Part shown: in pieces, positions 1 to 10,619 of the stretch
How the letters are laid out: the number at the start of each line of letters is the position of its first letter
How positions within the stretch are numbered: position 1 is the first letter of the stretch
From: Sternotherus odoratus
Taxonomy: Eukaryota; Chordata; Testudines; Kinosternidae
NCBI GenBank assembly: GCA_032164245.1
Contig: JAVMKO010000003.1
Location: forward strand, 86,658,390 to 86,722,389
DNA length: 64,000 nucleotides
Direction of reading: 5' to 3'
Made by a program: the position numbers and the translations under genes
The notes under the pieces: model-generated
Told to the model about the DNA's origin: nothing
Database searches by the model: none
What the model saw: only the letters and a program-made list of their open reading frames with translations

Positions 1-1474
1 ACGAGCATCAGCCCATTCTGCCCTGGACAAAGGAATGTGTATTGGTTTGTCTGACCTGCCTGGTCATCAGGCAGAAACAATGAAGGTACATTTACATAAA
101 AGGTAAGCAAAGCCATCAACCTCGCATGTGGGGGAGATAGTCTGTTGCTGGGTCTGAACCTTAGATGATAAATAATTGAATCAACTGATGGCATACAATA
201 TTACTAGATTATACAAGTGTATCAAGTGAGGTCTTTTATGAAATTAATGACACCCGGTTGATTAATACAATTATGAAATGTATACATTAACACTATATGA
301 GGAATTATGGATACTCACTCATTATGAAGTGTCCAGATTCAGAACATGGAATGTGTCAGTTCCTACCAATTTTTACACCGAAGCCCCCAAATTCTATTCC
401 CTGAATACAGACCATGTCCAGCAACTCCTACCACACTAAATTTTGAAGACCATGGTAGTGCCACCAAACCCAGAGCTAGGAGATTCATTTTGCCAATTTT
501 GGCTCCTTCCCTCCCTCTCCCCCTTCCTCCACACATCCCACTGTGTAAACAGCATATGTCCAGCTGCATCACCTGCAACAAATAAATCCAATCATGTTGT
601 GTTGCCAGAGCTGCCAAAATCCTTATCCAAGGTATGTATCATGCAAGATCCTGCCTCTTTTTGCTCCCAAGGCTTCATATTTCACTGCCTCAGTAAAGAA
701 CACATCCAGCCACTCCTAGAGAGCCAGCAAATTCTGGAACTGATGTTACCTAAATAGGGGAATAGGATCCACTTTCAGGGAGCTTAGACCAGAGTCACCT
801 GGAGGAACAGTACTGAGAGACACATAGAAGCCACCAATGGACCCTTTGATTGACTTTTAAAAGGTCTATCTTAAGCTGTAGCTACCTGTTTAAGGGCAAT
901 GTGTGGGAGACAAAGGAATCCAAAAGCTGGGGTGGATGTACATGGAATATGGAAACAGTGAACCAATGGCAATGTGCGAGGGGAGAGCAGGACCTGAGGT
1001 CACTAAAGCATGCACAGCAGCAGGGATATATGAGAATGTAAGCAGGGGGGTTTGCAGCAGAGAAGGGTGTGAAAGGAGATGCATTGCAATAGGGCACACG
1101 TTTTTCAAGGGGTGTGCGACAGGCACGGTTCAATGAAGGAATAATTGTGGAAGGAGCAAAAGACGGCATGATTGTGAATTATGGGGCATTTGTTACTGAC
1201 AGATAGAGTAGACATATTGAACAGTGCAATGTTGATAAAGGGATAGGGATAGATTTGTTCCAAAGGGACAGGTGGCGTATGGAATGAGGTTGGAATGTAA
1301 TAGCCTATGGCAGGCATTTGGGTGACACCTAGACTGGGTCATATGGCACTAGAAGAAAGAAGTAAGAAAGTAAAAGATCCAAATGGGAACCTGTACTTAA
1401 AAAGAAGACTTCAGGGGAACCTGTACTAAGGTACTGTGGGATAGTCTGACTTCTACCTTCAGATGACAGACAGA
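1..1474. other. Intergenic sequence, no gene seen
   Basis: This stretch has AT-rich unique-looking DNA with only short random open frames. I see no splice-bounded coding exon, no recognisable protein family and no clear transposon ends. In mammals NMBR lies on the far side of GJE1, but no receptor-like coding sequence is visible here. Confidence 0.5.
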
Positions 1475-1482
1475 ATCTAGAG

Positions 1483-1997
1483 CAGGGGTCTCAAACATGC
1501 GGCCCGGGGGCCACATGCGGCCCGCAAAGCCCTTCCCTGCGGCCCGTCAAGCTTCCTGGCGCCCCCCGCCCCCCGGTCCCCCCATAGTAGTTTGCAGGAC
1601 GGAGGGGCCAGAAGTGGAGGCTTCTCTGCTGCCTGGCTGGGCCGCGTGTGTTTCTAGCTCTGGACTTCCTAGATTGCTCTTGCTTTGTTTGCCAAACAGC
1701 TGTTGGTGGTGCCTAGTGCTTTCCAGGAGGGAATGGGGAGCTGCGTGCTCAGAGGAGGAGGTGGGGTAGGGGTGGGACCTCTTGGAAGGGGTGGAGTGGG
1801 GGCGGAGCCGGGACAGCAAGGGTGGGGTGTGTGTCAGTGGTGCGGCCCTCGGGCCAGTGCACTAGTCCTCATGGAAGGGGTGGAGTGGGGGCACAGCCGG
1901 GGCAGCGAGGGTGTGTGTGTGTGTCAGTGGTGCGGCCCTCGAGCCAGTGCACTAGTCCTCATGCGGCCCTCGTGGTCATTTGAGTTTGAGACCCCTG
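1483..1997. mobile_element. Non-autonomous hAT-type DNA transposon (515 bp)
   Basis: The element has near-perfect terminal inverted repeats, CAGGGGTCTCAAAC at the left and GTTTGAGACCCCTG at the right. It is flanked by an exact 8-bp target duplication, ATCTAGAG, at 1475-1482 and 1998-2005. An 8-bp duplication with CAGGG ends is typical of the hAT superfamily. It has no transposase frame. The interior is GC-rich and contains a partial tandem duplication (about 1777-1872 against 1875-1970) that includes GTGCGGCCCTCG and CCAGTGCACTAGTCCTCATG. Confidence 0.85.
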
Positions 1998-2005
1998 ATC
2001 TAGAG

Positions 2006-3285
2006 GAAAAAGGAAAAGTCTGCTTGGTAAAGAATGAGGAGTTGTGGAGAAGACACAGCATTCAGGTCCCAGAAGAAAAGTTAAGTGGTACGGTGAGAGA
2101 AGTTATGAATGCAAGAAAGTAATGTTAGCATAGACATCAGTGAGCAACTACATGGATATAGCAAAAATATGGGAGTATTGAGGGATTTGGCAGAGAGGGA
2201 GGGGGAAATGAAGGGAGAACGGGGGAAAAACGTGGGGCTTGGTTTTCCCATGCTCTGCAGCTTGTGTCATTATTTGCACCTAGGTGTAAATCAGGTGTGA
2301 AAACAGTTTTACATCAGCTCAACATACAAGTGCTCATTCTTCCAGATATCAAAACTGGAAGATGATAAACATCCCATAGTCATGTAAGTGACACAATGTG
2401 ATACTCCTATTTAAAAACACCTTGTTCCAATTCTCATTGTGTTAATTCTGCCCACCCTTCTTCTGGCTTTTGATCTCGTCTTCAAAATTCACTTATTAGA
2501 CTATGTAAATATGTTTGATCATGTGTTATACTTAAAACTGTGAACTGTTCAGGAGCTGTTCCTTCCAATGCTCTTTAAAATTTGTACAGTAGTAGTGTAG
2601 ATGCTATGCAAATAATAAATAATGCTACTTATACTTAGCAATTATTCAAGGACATAGCTTTTGTGTAATTGAATTTAAGCTCCTAGATCTGAAGCTTTTT
2701 GACATGTATCATTTCAACTGTGGGTTTATTTACAAGTTCCTGCTATATTTCACTCACCTATTAAAAATAAGCTATTAAGCTATAAATGTTGTCGTTTAAA
2801 TCATAGTAATAATCCAGCAGCCCAGCTCAATGTGAAGTTAAGTAATGAGGAAATATATTTATAATGTGGAAATGGGCACAGCTGTGTAACTTTTCTTTTT
2901 ATATTTGAAAACTCTTCTCTGCAGCCTCCTAGGACTGTCCTGAATACCACTCAAACATAATTTCTGTTCAGCAGGGGACTTCATTAATTATATTTTCTGA
3001 TGAGAAAATGATGACTTGATCTTGAATCAGATAAAGCTGATGCACATTTTACAGATATTTGAGCGTGACAGACCAGTGAAACAGCAACACTCTTACCTAT
3101 AGTTAGTCTAAATAATTATAACAAAGGTCTGGAAACAATTATTTGATCCGAGATGTTTCATAAATAGGAGAGGTTGCAATAGGTTGTACAAGGACTTGCC
3201 AGGTTCCAGTTCAGGCGGAGTGGCTGAAAGACAAAGGGGTGGAATGTGGGGCACTTAGAGGCAGAAATCAGCAGGTTGATCCAGC
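2006..3285. other. Intergenic sequence, no gene seen
   Basis: AT-rich DNA upstream of the CpG-rich block. No exon, transposon end or RNA gene is recognisable. Parts may be conserved regulatory sequence, but this cannot be judged without an alignment. Confidence 0.4.
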
Positions 3286-3289
3286 TTTC

Positions 3290-3790
3290 TCCTTGCCCCC
3301 CCACTAGAGCAATGTGAGTGTGAGTGCGCAGTGGCCGCTGCTAGGTGGGAGCGAGGCAGGGAGGAGCGATGCATTGGGCAGCGGGTGATTATTGGAGCAG
3401 GAGCGCTGACCACAGAGGTCTCCCTCCCTCCCTGGCGCGCGCGCGCTGGCGGGCGAGGCATTGCTGGCAGGACAGCAGCTTTCTTCCAGGATGGTCCCTG
3501 CTCCTCTCCCGGGACGGACCCGGCTGGCGGCAGCGGAGAAGCGGGACCCAAGAGCGGCTCCTGACTTGAGCGCCAAGTGAATGGGGCGTCCCAACAACAC
3601 AACGCCGGGGCTGCGGCTGGTGCGTACGTACTACACCGTGTTTTGCTGCTTTCCACCAGGTCCAGGTCTGCAGAAAAGTTTCTATTTGAGAAGGAGAAAC
3701 TAAGCCCCACGTGGCTCTGCGTCCTTGGGCTGCCGTGCAGTCCGGAAAATACATCTTGCGCTGCTTTCCTAGCCCCCATTTGAGATCTCG
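3290..3790. promoter_or_regulatory. CpG-rich block upstream of GJE1
   Basis: Base composition changes sharply here: CpG dinucleotides become dense (for example TGGCGCGCGCGCGCTGGCGG near 3432) and the block returns to AT-rich sequence by about 3800. It lies about 0.7-1.2 kb upstream of the GJE1 start codon at 4518. It could be the promoter or a non-coding first exon of GJE1, or of a divergently transcribed gene to the left such as NMBR. Open frames of 70-170 codons exist on both strands, as expected in GC-rich DNA. None resembles a known protein, and I do not call them genes. Confidence 0.5.
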
Positions 3791-3799
3791 GTATGGGGG

Positions 3800-4517
3800 G
3801 GACTAAAGAGAGGGACGAGCTGGAAAGGTGAAATGAGAGGACGGGACTGTAAGGAGGAAGATCGTGTTAGCAAATGGGGAGTGACTATCAGAACGGACCA
3901 GGGTAACGCCTGTTTGGGAGTGAGCAGAAAGGTGGTGTTGGGACAATGCAGATGTGAGAAGTAATCTTACCAATAATGCTTTGCCCGCCCCAGGATTTCA
4001 CTTTAGAAGAGAGTCCCTTCCAGCTGCTGCTTGCTAGGCAGATCCCTGGGCGGGAGACGCGTCAGTGTTTTCACTGATTCCATTTGGGAGAATGACGTGA
4101 GCACAGGGAATGAGGATCTCATGGGAGCCCTCCGGAACTGAAACCTCTAAGGGTTTTTTATGTGTTACTTTAGTTCTCAAGTAGCAGTGGCCTTGGGAGC
4201 TCATTGCTACTTGCCCGTTCCCCAGTCTATTGTATGACTGTTGTGGTGTTGGATGTTTGTGCTGACTGGGTTCATTGGGGATTATTAGGCAAACCACATG
4301 TATCCTGCTTTTGTTTGGGCTCTTTTTTTTTTTTTGTCCTGAAAGAGTAAGGTTGATTGGGGCCCCAGAGATAAAAAGTGAAATGTGCAGTGACAAGTGT
4401 TTTATACAGCAATGGTCATGAGAGAGCAATGGCATCAGACTGAGTCTGATGACAGCAAATTGGCAATGAGGGACATGAATTACTCCACAATTGCGCTAGG
4501 ATAACATCTTCCAAGAC
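3800..4517. other. Sequence between CpG block and GJE1
   Basis: No protein-coding exon is recognisable between the CpG-rich block and the GJE1 ATG. If the CpG block is the GJE1 promoter, this stretch would be a 5' intron plus 5' UTR. No TATA box is evident immediately upstream of 4518. Confidence 0.35.
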
Positions 4518-4556
4518 ATGTCTTTAAATTACATCAAGAACTTCTATGAAGGATGT
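4518..4556 (+). CDS. GJE1: GJE1 coding exon 1 (connexin-23 N-terminus)
   Basis: A tiny 39-nt exon, too short for ORF finders, encodes MSLNYIKNFYEGC. It ends exactly at a consensus donor, GTGAGT at 4557. This is the Cx23 N-terminal helix that lines the channel mouth. The ATG has A at -3. The exon ends in phase 0, which fits an acceptor at 5090-5091. Read through the junction, the protein continues LRPPTVIGQ, as expected for this family. Confidence 0.93.
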
Positions 4557-5091
4557 GTGAGTATTAAGTGAATAATTATAGGAGAGGTGCTGGGGAAATA
4601 GCAATGCCACTTTAGAGAAGTCTACATGTTTAATTTCTGACACTAAATATTAAATGATCTTAGTTTGATTAATAGGATAATAAACATTTATTGACTTTTT
4701 ATTGGAGGATTTTCAGTCTGCCTGACATGTCTGTGGTTGTAGAATACTGAGTTTTATGAATGTAGCTGATATGTAAAGCCACTACTGAAATCAGAAAAGC
4801 GTAGTTGTTAAGCAGAATAATTGACAGACACAATATAAATGAGAGTGTGCTAGAAACAGTAAGTAAAATTGGTCCCTAACAATAACAGGGACTTCGATTA
4901 TATTTCAAGCCACTAGTTGGTTCAATGTACACAACACCCTTTGTATAAGAGTTATTTTAAAAGGGAGAAAAAGGAATGAGAAGAGTATTTTTAAACCTGA
5001 AATAAATGTTCTAGGTAACCTGAAACTGGAAGAATAACTTTTGTTCATCTTTGCCTTTCTTTCCTGCCGCATACTCCTGTGACTTTTACAG

Positions 5092-5274
5092 CTCAGGCCT
5101 CCAACAGTGATTGGTCAGTTCCATACCCTTTTCTTTGGCTCAGTTCGAATGTTTTTCCTTGGAGTTTTGGGCTTTGCAGTTTATGGAAACGAGGCCTTGC
5201 ACTTCAGCTGTGAGCCAGACAAGAGGGAGGTTAATCTCTTCTGTTACAACCAGTTCAGGCCCATAACTCCTCAG
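5092..5274 (+). CDS. GJE1: GJE1 coding exon 2 (membrane segment 1 and extracellular loop 1)
   Basis: The exon is bounded by acceptor TTTTACAG (ending 5091) and donor GTAAAT at 5275, and encodes residues 14-74. It holds the first membrane segment (about residues 23-45, with FFLGVLGFAVYG) and the first extracellular loop, ending in FRPITPQ. The loop has only two cysteines, spaced C-x10-C, where ordinary connexins have three (C-x6-C-x3-C); valine sits at the middle position. That two-cysteine loop is the Cx23 hallmark. A second possible acceptor at 5095-5096 would break the reading frame with exon 1 and is rejected. Confidence 0.95.
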
Positions 5275-5405
5275 GTAAATTTTCTTTTAATTGAAATAAC
5301 CAGTTATTTAGAAAGTAGATAAAAGATTCATAAAATAAAAGTAAATTCATTTCCCCATTTTACCTAAAGAGTAGTAATTAAACAGAAAGTGGTGATAGTT
5401 TAAAC

Positions 5406-5516
5406 CAGTGTTTATCAACAACCGGTCCGTGGACTGGTGCTGGTCCCTCAGATCTCCCTGACAGTTTAGGAAAGCAGCAAGCCAGTCACTGGTATCAAAA
5501 AGGTTGAGAAACACTG
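5406..5516. mobile_element. Short hAT-type MITE in GJE1 intron 2
   Basis: Ends CAGTGTTTATCAAC and GTTGAGAAACACTG form a terminal inverted repeat around a 111-bp element containing ACCGGTCCGTGGACTGGTGC. Flanking octamers GTTTAAAC and GTTTGGAT match only in part, so the target duplication has decayed. The short size and the ends fit a non-autonomous hAT family. Confidence 0.7.
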
Positions 5517-5814
5517 GTTTGGATATCAGTGCAACACAGTCTTCTGTAATAAACTTCATTTGTGACAAAGTTAGGTGCTGATCTTTTAACCTTGACTCGC
5601 ATGAGCCATCATTACCCTTGCAAGTAGTCAGACTGATTTCAACTCATGTGAATAACAGTTGCAGGATCAGCATATAAATGTACTATAAATAGCATTCTCT
5701 AATTTGGAAATATTTGTAGACAATAAGAGCTGGATTCTGTAACCCCTTATACATGCAAGTCATCCTTGTTCACCTAGAGATCGTTCTGGTGACTGTGTAA
5801 CAAACAGGAAGGTT

Positions 5815-6045
5815 GGCCTAGTAGATAGGGCAACAGCTTGAAACTCTGCAGACCTGTGTTTGATTCTGGTTCAGCTACAGATTTTCTGTATGACCTTCAG
5901 CATGTCCCCTCATCTGCCTTAGTTCCCCCACCTATAAAAGAAAATAGAGATAATATTTATCTTACTCACAGTGTATTATGAGGATAAAATTCATCAGTGA
6001 GTGTGAAGCACTCAAGCTGAGATCTGAAAAGGATCTTAACTTACT
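5815..6045 (+). repeat. MIR-like ancient SINE
   Basis: It contains the typical MIR order: a tRNA-like head (GTTTGATTCTGGTTC), a core around TATGACCTTCAGCATGTCCC, then CTTAGTTCCCCCACCTATAA and a GATAATA tail. It is old and diverged. Confidence 0.65.
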
Positions 6046-6450
6046 CTTACTTCCTGAGTCCCACTGAATTCAGTGGAAGTTAGGAGCCTAAACATCTTTG
6101 AAGATCTGACCCTCATACTTTGGTGATAAGGCCATATAAGTGTCTATAGCTAGAATTAAATAAGGATTACTCATGTGAATACGGTTATACAGGCCCAGGA
6201 TTTATTGACCGTAACCTACTTTATTCATAGCATTCTTCAATTAAAAGAATGTTTTACATGTAAATGAACTATAAAATTGGAATAATATGTAATGGTGATT
6301 GTTCTTATCTTAAATGATCTTTTAAGTGTTTTTAATATATATCATAAATATAAAAAAAAACTTTTCACCATAAATTTGGACGTGTGCCTGTTTTAACTGG
6401 CACAAGGCAGTTGTACACAATCTGACCACAAAGTTTCTGCTATACTTTAG

Positions 6451-6846
6451 GTATTCTGGGCATTACAGCTAGTGACGGTGCTGGTACCCGGAGCAGTGTT
6501 TCATCTTTATGCTGCATGTAGAAACATCGATCAGGAAGATATCCTTCAAAAGCCCACCTATACTGTTTTTTATATCCTATCTGTTCTGTTAAGGATTGTT
6601 CTTGAAGTTGTGGCTTTCTGGCTTCAGAGTCATCTCTTTGGCTTCCAAGTGAACCCACTCTACAGGTGTGATGCAGGAGCCCTTGACAAAAAGTTTAATT
6701 TTACCAGATGCATGGTGCCAGAACACTTTGAAAAGACAATTTTCCTCATTGCTATGTACACTTTTACTGTGATTACAGTGCTGTTGTGTGTTGCTGAGAT
6801 TTTTGAGATCTTATGTAGGAGGCTGGGTTTTTTAAACAATCAGTGA
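6451..6846 (+). CDS. GJE1: GJE1 coding exon 3 (membrane segments 2-4, extracellular loop 2)
   Basis: Acceptor TATACTTTAG ends at 6450; the frame runs to TGA at 6844-6846 and encodes residues 75-205. It contains membrane segment 2 (VFWALQLVTVLVPGAVFHLY), a short cytoplasmic loop, segment 3 (TVFYILSVLLRIVLEVVAFW), extracellular loop 2, segment 4 (TIFLIAMYTFTVITVLLCVA) and a tail CRRLGFLNNQ. Loop 2 has two cysteines, C-x13-C, in place of the usual three. The motif CMVPEHFEKTIF follows the connexin loop-2/TM4 pattern. The reading frame is open throughout, so the gene looks functional. Confidence 0.96.
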   Translation, partial: VFWALQLVTVLVPGAVFHLYAACRNIDQEDILQKPTYTVFYILSVLLRIVLEVVAFWLQSHLFGFQVNPLYRCDAGALDKKFNFTRCMVPEHFEKTIFLIAMYTFTVITVLLCVAEIFEILCRRLGFLNNQ

Positions 6847-7457
6847 CCCTATTATCATATTGAACTATTCCTATTTATCCCACCTGTTCTCACTGTTGTG
6901 TGTGGTGGGGTTTTTATGTACAATATGAAGAGCTCAGTGTGAAACAAAGACCACTTTTTGTACACCTCTGCAATTTTGTATAGGAACTTCCCTTACTGAG
7001 CTTTTTGTATATTACTATTGTCAATTACATAACTAAGGGCCAGATCCAAAAGACATTTACTCATGTGAATAATCCTTACTCACATGTATAAATTGAAGCC
7101 AATGAAACTACACGTGAATGAATGCCACTTCAATGCCATTTAAAGCAATTGGTGGGGGGTGAGGGGGACTGAAGTTCTGTTTTTACTTACCCCTTGTTGG
7201 AACTTGCTACTTAACTGCACACATGCATTTGGAACAGGTTTATTTTTAAATTGAGGGATTATTAATCTGCAGGGAAAGCCATTCCAAACTACATAAATGC
7301 TCTCATGATCAACCTTTGGTTCAGTGAATTTTAATGCTCATTAAGTGAGCTTTAATGCTAGGTAATGCTTAACATGGTACAAGAAAATGCTCTGAAATGT
7401 TCTCAAGCAGCTCCACCATTGCAACCTGATTCCTGAACAACCATATCCCCAGCCTTC
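6847..7457. other. GJE1 3' flank / probable 3' UTR
   Basis: No gene or clear transposon. Part must be GJE1 3' UTR. A stretch near 7036 (GGGCCAGATCCAAAAGACAT) resembles ancient interspersed repeats seen in reptiles, but the match is weak. Confidence 0.35.
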
Positions 7458-7465
7458 ACTAAAAC

Positions 7466-8495
7466 CAGGCTGACCATATGTCCCGTTTTGAACGGGACAG
7501 TCCCGTTTTTTTAATGTTTTTTAACCGTCCCGTCTTTTTGTCCAAAATATCAATTTTGTCCCGTTTTTGGGGCAGGACTCATAAAATGTGGACTCATAAA
7601 ACGTGTGTCCATCCTCCCCCCCCCCCCCCCGCCGGCTCGCTGGGCCCCCGGCTGCAGCTCCTGACAGATCCGATCTGCCGCCTCCTCCAGCCCGCCGCCC
7701 GCTGCCGCCTCCTCCTCTCTATTCCTCCTTCCCTCCCTTCTCTCCATCCCCCTTCTCCATCCCTCCCTTCCTCCCTGCTCTCTCCCTCCGTCCACTGCCT
7801 CCTCTCACTCCCTCCATCCCTTCTCTCTTCATAAAACCTGGCCGGCAGCCCCCCCGGCGGCGCGCTCGGCCCCCGGCTGCGGCTCCGGACAGCTCCGATC
7901 TGCCGCCTCCTCCAGCCCGCCGCCCGCTGCCTCCTCCTCCTCTCTATTCCTCCTTTCCTCCTTCTCTCCATCCCTCCCTTCTCTCCATCCCCCTTCTCCA
8001 TCCCTCCCTTCCTCCCTGCTCTCTCCCTCCCTCCGCTGCCTCCTCTCACTCCCTCCATCCCTTCTCTCTATCCCTCTTCTCCATCCCCCCTTCCTCCCTT
8101 CTCTTTCTCCCTCCGTCCACTGCCTCCTCTTCCATCTCCCTTCTCTCCATCCCTCCTTCTCGCTGTCCCTTGCCTCCTCCATCCCCCTGCTCCCTACCCC
8201 CATCTCTTCTCTCATCCATCCATCCTCTCCCTTTCTCACCTTCATGCCTTCTCTCCCTCCGTCCCCTCCGTCATCTTCATCCCTCATCCCCCCTTCTCTC
8301 TCTCTCTCTCCCTCCATCCTCTTCATCCCCCATCCCTGTTCTGCTTATTCCTCCATCCATCCCCACGACCCTCCTCTGCCTCCCCCCCGCCCGGTGCTGG
8401 GGGGCCCAGGTGGGGCCATGCGCCCCCCACACACCCTGTCCCATTTTTGCCCTCCCAATGTCCCGTTTTTGTCTAAAGGAAATATGGTCAGCCTA
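7466..8495. mobile_element. Non-autonomous hAT-type transposon with C/T-rich core (1030 bp)
   Basis: Terminal inverted repeats CAGGCTGACCATAT (left) and ATATGGTCAGCCTA (right) are flanked by an exact 8-bp duplication ACTAAAAC at 7458-7465 and 8496-8503. Subterminal TGTCCCGTTTT occurs at both ends. The interior (about 7610-8390) is almost pure pyrimidine on the + strand: degenerate CCTCC/TCTCC/CATCC repeats plus a repeated GC-rich module containing GATCTGCCGCCTCCTCCAGC near 7671 and 7898. Long proline/serine-rich frames here are by-products of this composition. Confidence 0.85.
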
Positions 8496-8503
8496 ACTAA
8501 AAC

Positions 8504-10384
8504 TCCTGGTTGAGTTGTGATTTTAAGACGAACCAATGTCTAAACCAAGATTGCAACAGCCAAACCTATTTTATCTGTGTCCAATGATAGATGTAAATTC
8601 AGTTTTAAAAACAAAAGTTAGCTTGTGCTTCCTTGAATCCCCCATCCTGCTCATCTTTGTATTTAAGATAAAACTTAGTCCCTCTTCCTTTTCTTTGTAA
8701 TGAATCAGAGCTTATATTTGACTCATATTTACTTATGAAGTAAAAGTGTACAGCTCCCAAGCTCACCTCAGGCCTGTTGCATTTTAAAATTCATACATAT
8801 TCATTATAGGGTGAGGCGAATAGGAAATTTCAAAAGAACTGTCAAGATGACACTGCTACTTGTGGGCTCAGTCATGCATTGATTTCAGTGAGTTTTGCCT
8901 GAATATGGCCTGAAGGACTGGGCCTTGTAGATTTTGTTGGGTTTTTTTGCCACACCACTTTTGCTCACCCATGGCACTATATACTACTGTTAAATAAAAA
9001 TAATCATAAATATTCTGTGCATTAAAAATATTCCCTGAATTAAGTGTATTTTTATAATTTACATACCTTGGACTCTTAGAGAAAATATATCCTATCTTCT
9101 CTTGCACTCCAGTTTCCATCTCATAATTAATGGAAATTTTAACATGAAAATTAATCTTTTCTTGGAGACTGGGCAGAAAGAAAGGGGTAGTTTTCCTTTT
9201 AAAAATGTTTACAGTTAGAGTGCTAATAATCACCTATGTTTTTTTTTTGTTGTTGTTGGAGATTTTTTGCCATTCAGTTCTTATTTATAAAAGTTAAGCT
9301 GTCTTGTCTGCTTCATGGGAGCTAAATAAAAAAAAAACAACCCTCAATTTCATATTCCAGTGTGCATACTTTCGATGAAGTCTCAGGAAAACCAGAGACT
9401 TTTTGACACATTCTCTTAGACTAAACTGACTTTAGGGATTGGTCCAGTGCCCACCGAAGTCAATGGGAGTCCTAGGGTATTTGGATGAGATCATAGTACT
9501 GAGAATAAAGGTAGGGGAGAAATCTTAACTTTTAAATTTTAGTTTGACTGTCTTTTTTTAAAAATAAATTAACAAATAAGAGCAGACAAAAAGTTGCTAT
9601 AAAACATACAGGTTTAAGGGTCTTTCAAAGTTAATTTACATTTGAAATCTCTGGGGGAATCAGAATACACCTTTTATAGTAAGCTGAGACCAAATTCTGT
9701 TCTCTTTATTAATGTGAGTTGTCCCAACAGGTCAGTTCTGCACATCTTGTAATTGTGATCCACACAAGTAGCCCTAGTGACTTCGAGTAAAGCATACAGG
9801 ATTTGGTTGCTGTTGTACTCAGAGTTCCAAACTGTTTACATGTTACCTAGTTCTATATGTTTTATGAGCTCGCTAATGATGAGATCCTAAATTCTAATAT
9901 GGTTTTTGTACTATAGATTAATCTTTTTGACTCTTACCCCTGGAAACAAGTGATGTTTTTCTTGTCTTAATATTATAAATGAATGCAATATCTTTGGCCG
10001 GATACACTTAACTAATTATTTATTTGGAAACACAGTACTACAAGGGCAGTGGTGCTTCCCTTGTTTGTTGCTTGCATAAAGTAACATATTATAGTCAGTA
10101 TATACATATTTTTGTTGTGAATAAATCAAACATCCATCCAGCTGTTTTTACATATATACAGGATCTGTTCTTTCCAAAGTAAATTCGTAATCTCAGGTAC
10201 AATAAACCTTTTTATGTATAAAAATACAAAAATGTGTGATTCTATTGACAATCCAGTTCATCTCTGTACACAAAGTATAGATCAGCAATTACAATTTTGC
10301 ACTGTTTTCCCCTAGTTCTTCATCTTTCCCTTTAAGTGATGAAATTCAAATGTTTTCCAAATAGACCAGATGACCTCATGTTAA
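8504..10384. other. Intergenic sequence between GJE1 and VTA1
   Basis: AT-rich DNA with no recognisable exon or complete transposon. A short piece near 9436 (GGTCCAGTGCCCACCGAAGT) looks like an old dispersed repeat. Confidence 0.4.
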
Positions 10385-10618
10385 TTGGAAATAATAATAA
10401 TTCCCAGATTCTATATAGCACTTTTCATGCATAGATCTCAGAGTGCTTTGCAAAGAAGAGCTGGACAGTACAAATATCCCCATTTTAGCAATGGGTAAAC
10501 TGAGGCAAAGAAAAGTGCTCAAGTTCACCAAGCAGTCCCTCCAGAGTCAGAAATTGAACCCAGGTCTTGTAAACTGCAGGCCATTACCCAGCCTCTTAGC
10601 CACAGCATCTCCTGGCCC
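10385..10618 (-). repeat. MIR/L2-like ancient repeat, reverse orientation
   Basis: The signature CCCCATTTTAGCAATGGGTA, then AACTGAGGCA and GAACCCAGGTCTTGTAAACT, is the reverse-strand pattern of mammalian-era MIR-type SINEs. It is also known in reptiles. The 73-codon frame across it is not a gene. Confidence 0.65.
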
Positions 10619-10619
10619 A

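Larger units (their letters stand above)
4518..6846 (+). other. GJE1: GJE1 (connexin-23) gene, coding span
   Basis: Three coding exons (4518-4556, 5092-5274, 6451-6846) join in phase 0 to give a 205-residue protein with no internal stop. It is a connexin of the divergent Cx23 type: a short N-terminus, four membrane segments, two extracellular loops, a very short cytoplasmic loop and a tail of about ten residues. Cx23 is known from lens studies in mouse and zebrafish. In mouse it was reported to act more like a hemichannel than a gap-junction former, and it is degraded in many primates. The VTA1 gene follows about 6.8 kb downstream on the same strand, as in mammals. No polyadenylation signal is obvious just after the stop, so the 3' end is not placed. 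Confidence 0.93.

Noticed and set aside
3255..3779. 174-codon minus-strand frame in the CpG-rich block
   Set aside because: Low-complexity Ser/Pro/Arg composition, overlapping frames on both strands, no family resemblance and no splice support. Typical of CpG-rich DNA.
5097..5274. Alternative GJE1 exon 2 start after the AG at 5095-5096
   Set aside because: It would leave the frame out of phase with the 39-nt exon 1; the acceptor ending at 5091 gives the expected protein.
7603..8496. 297-codon Pro/Ser-rich frame
   Set aside because: Produced by the pyrimidine tract within the hAT-type element at 7466-8495; the complementary strand also has long Glu/Arg frames.
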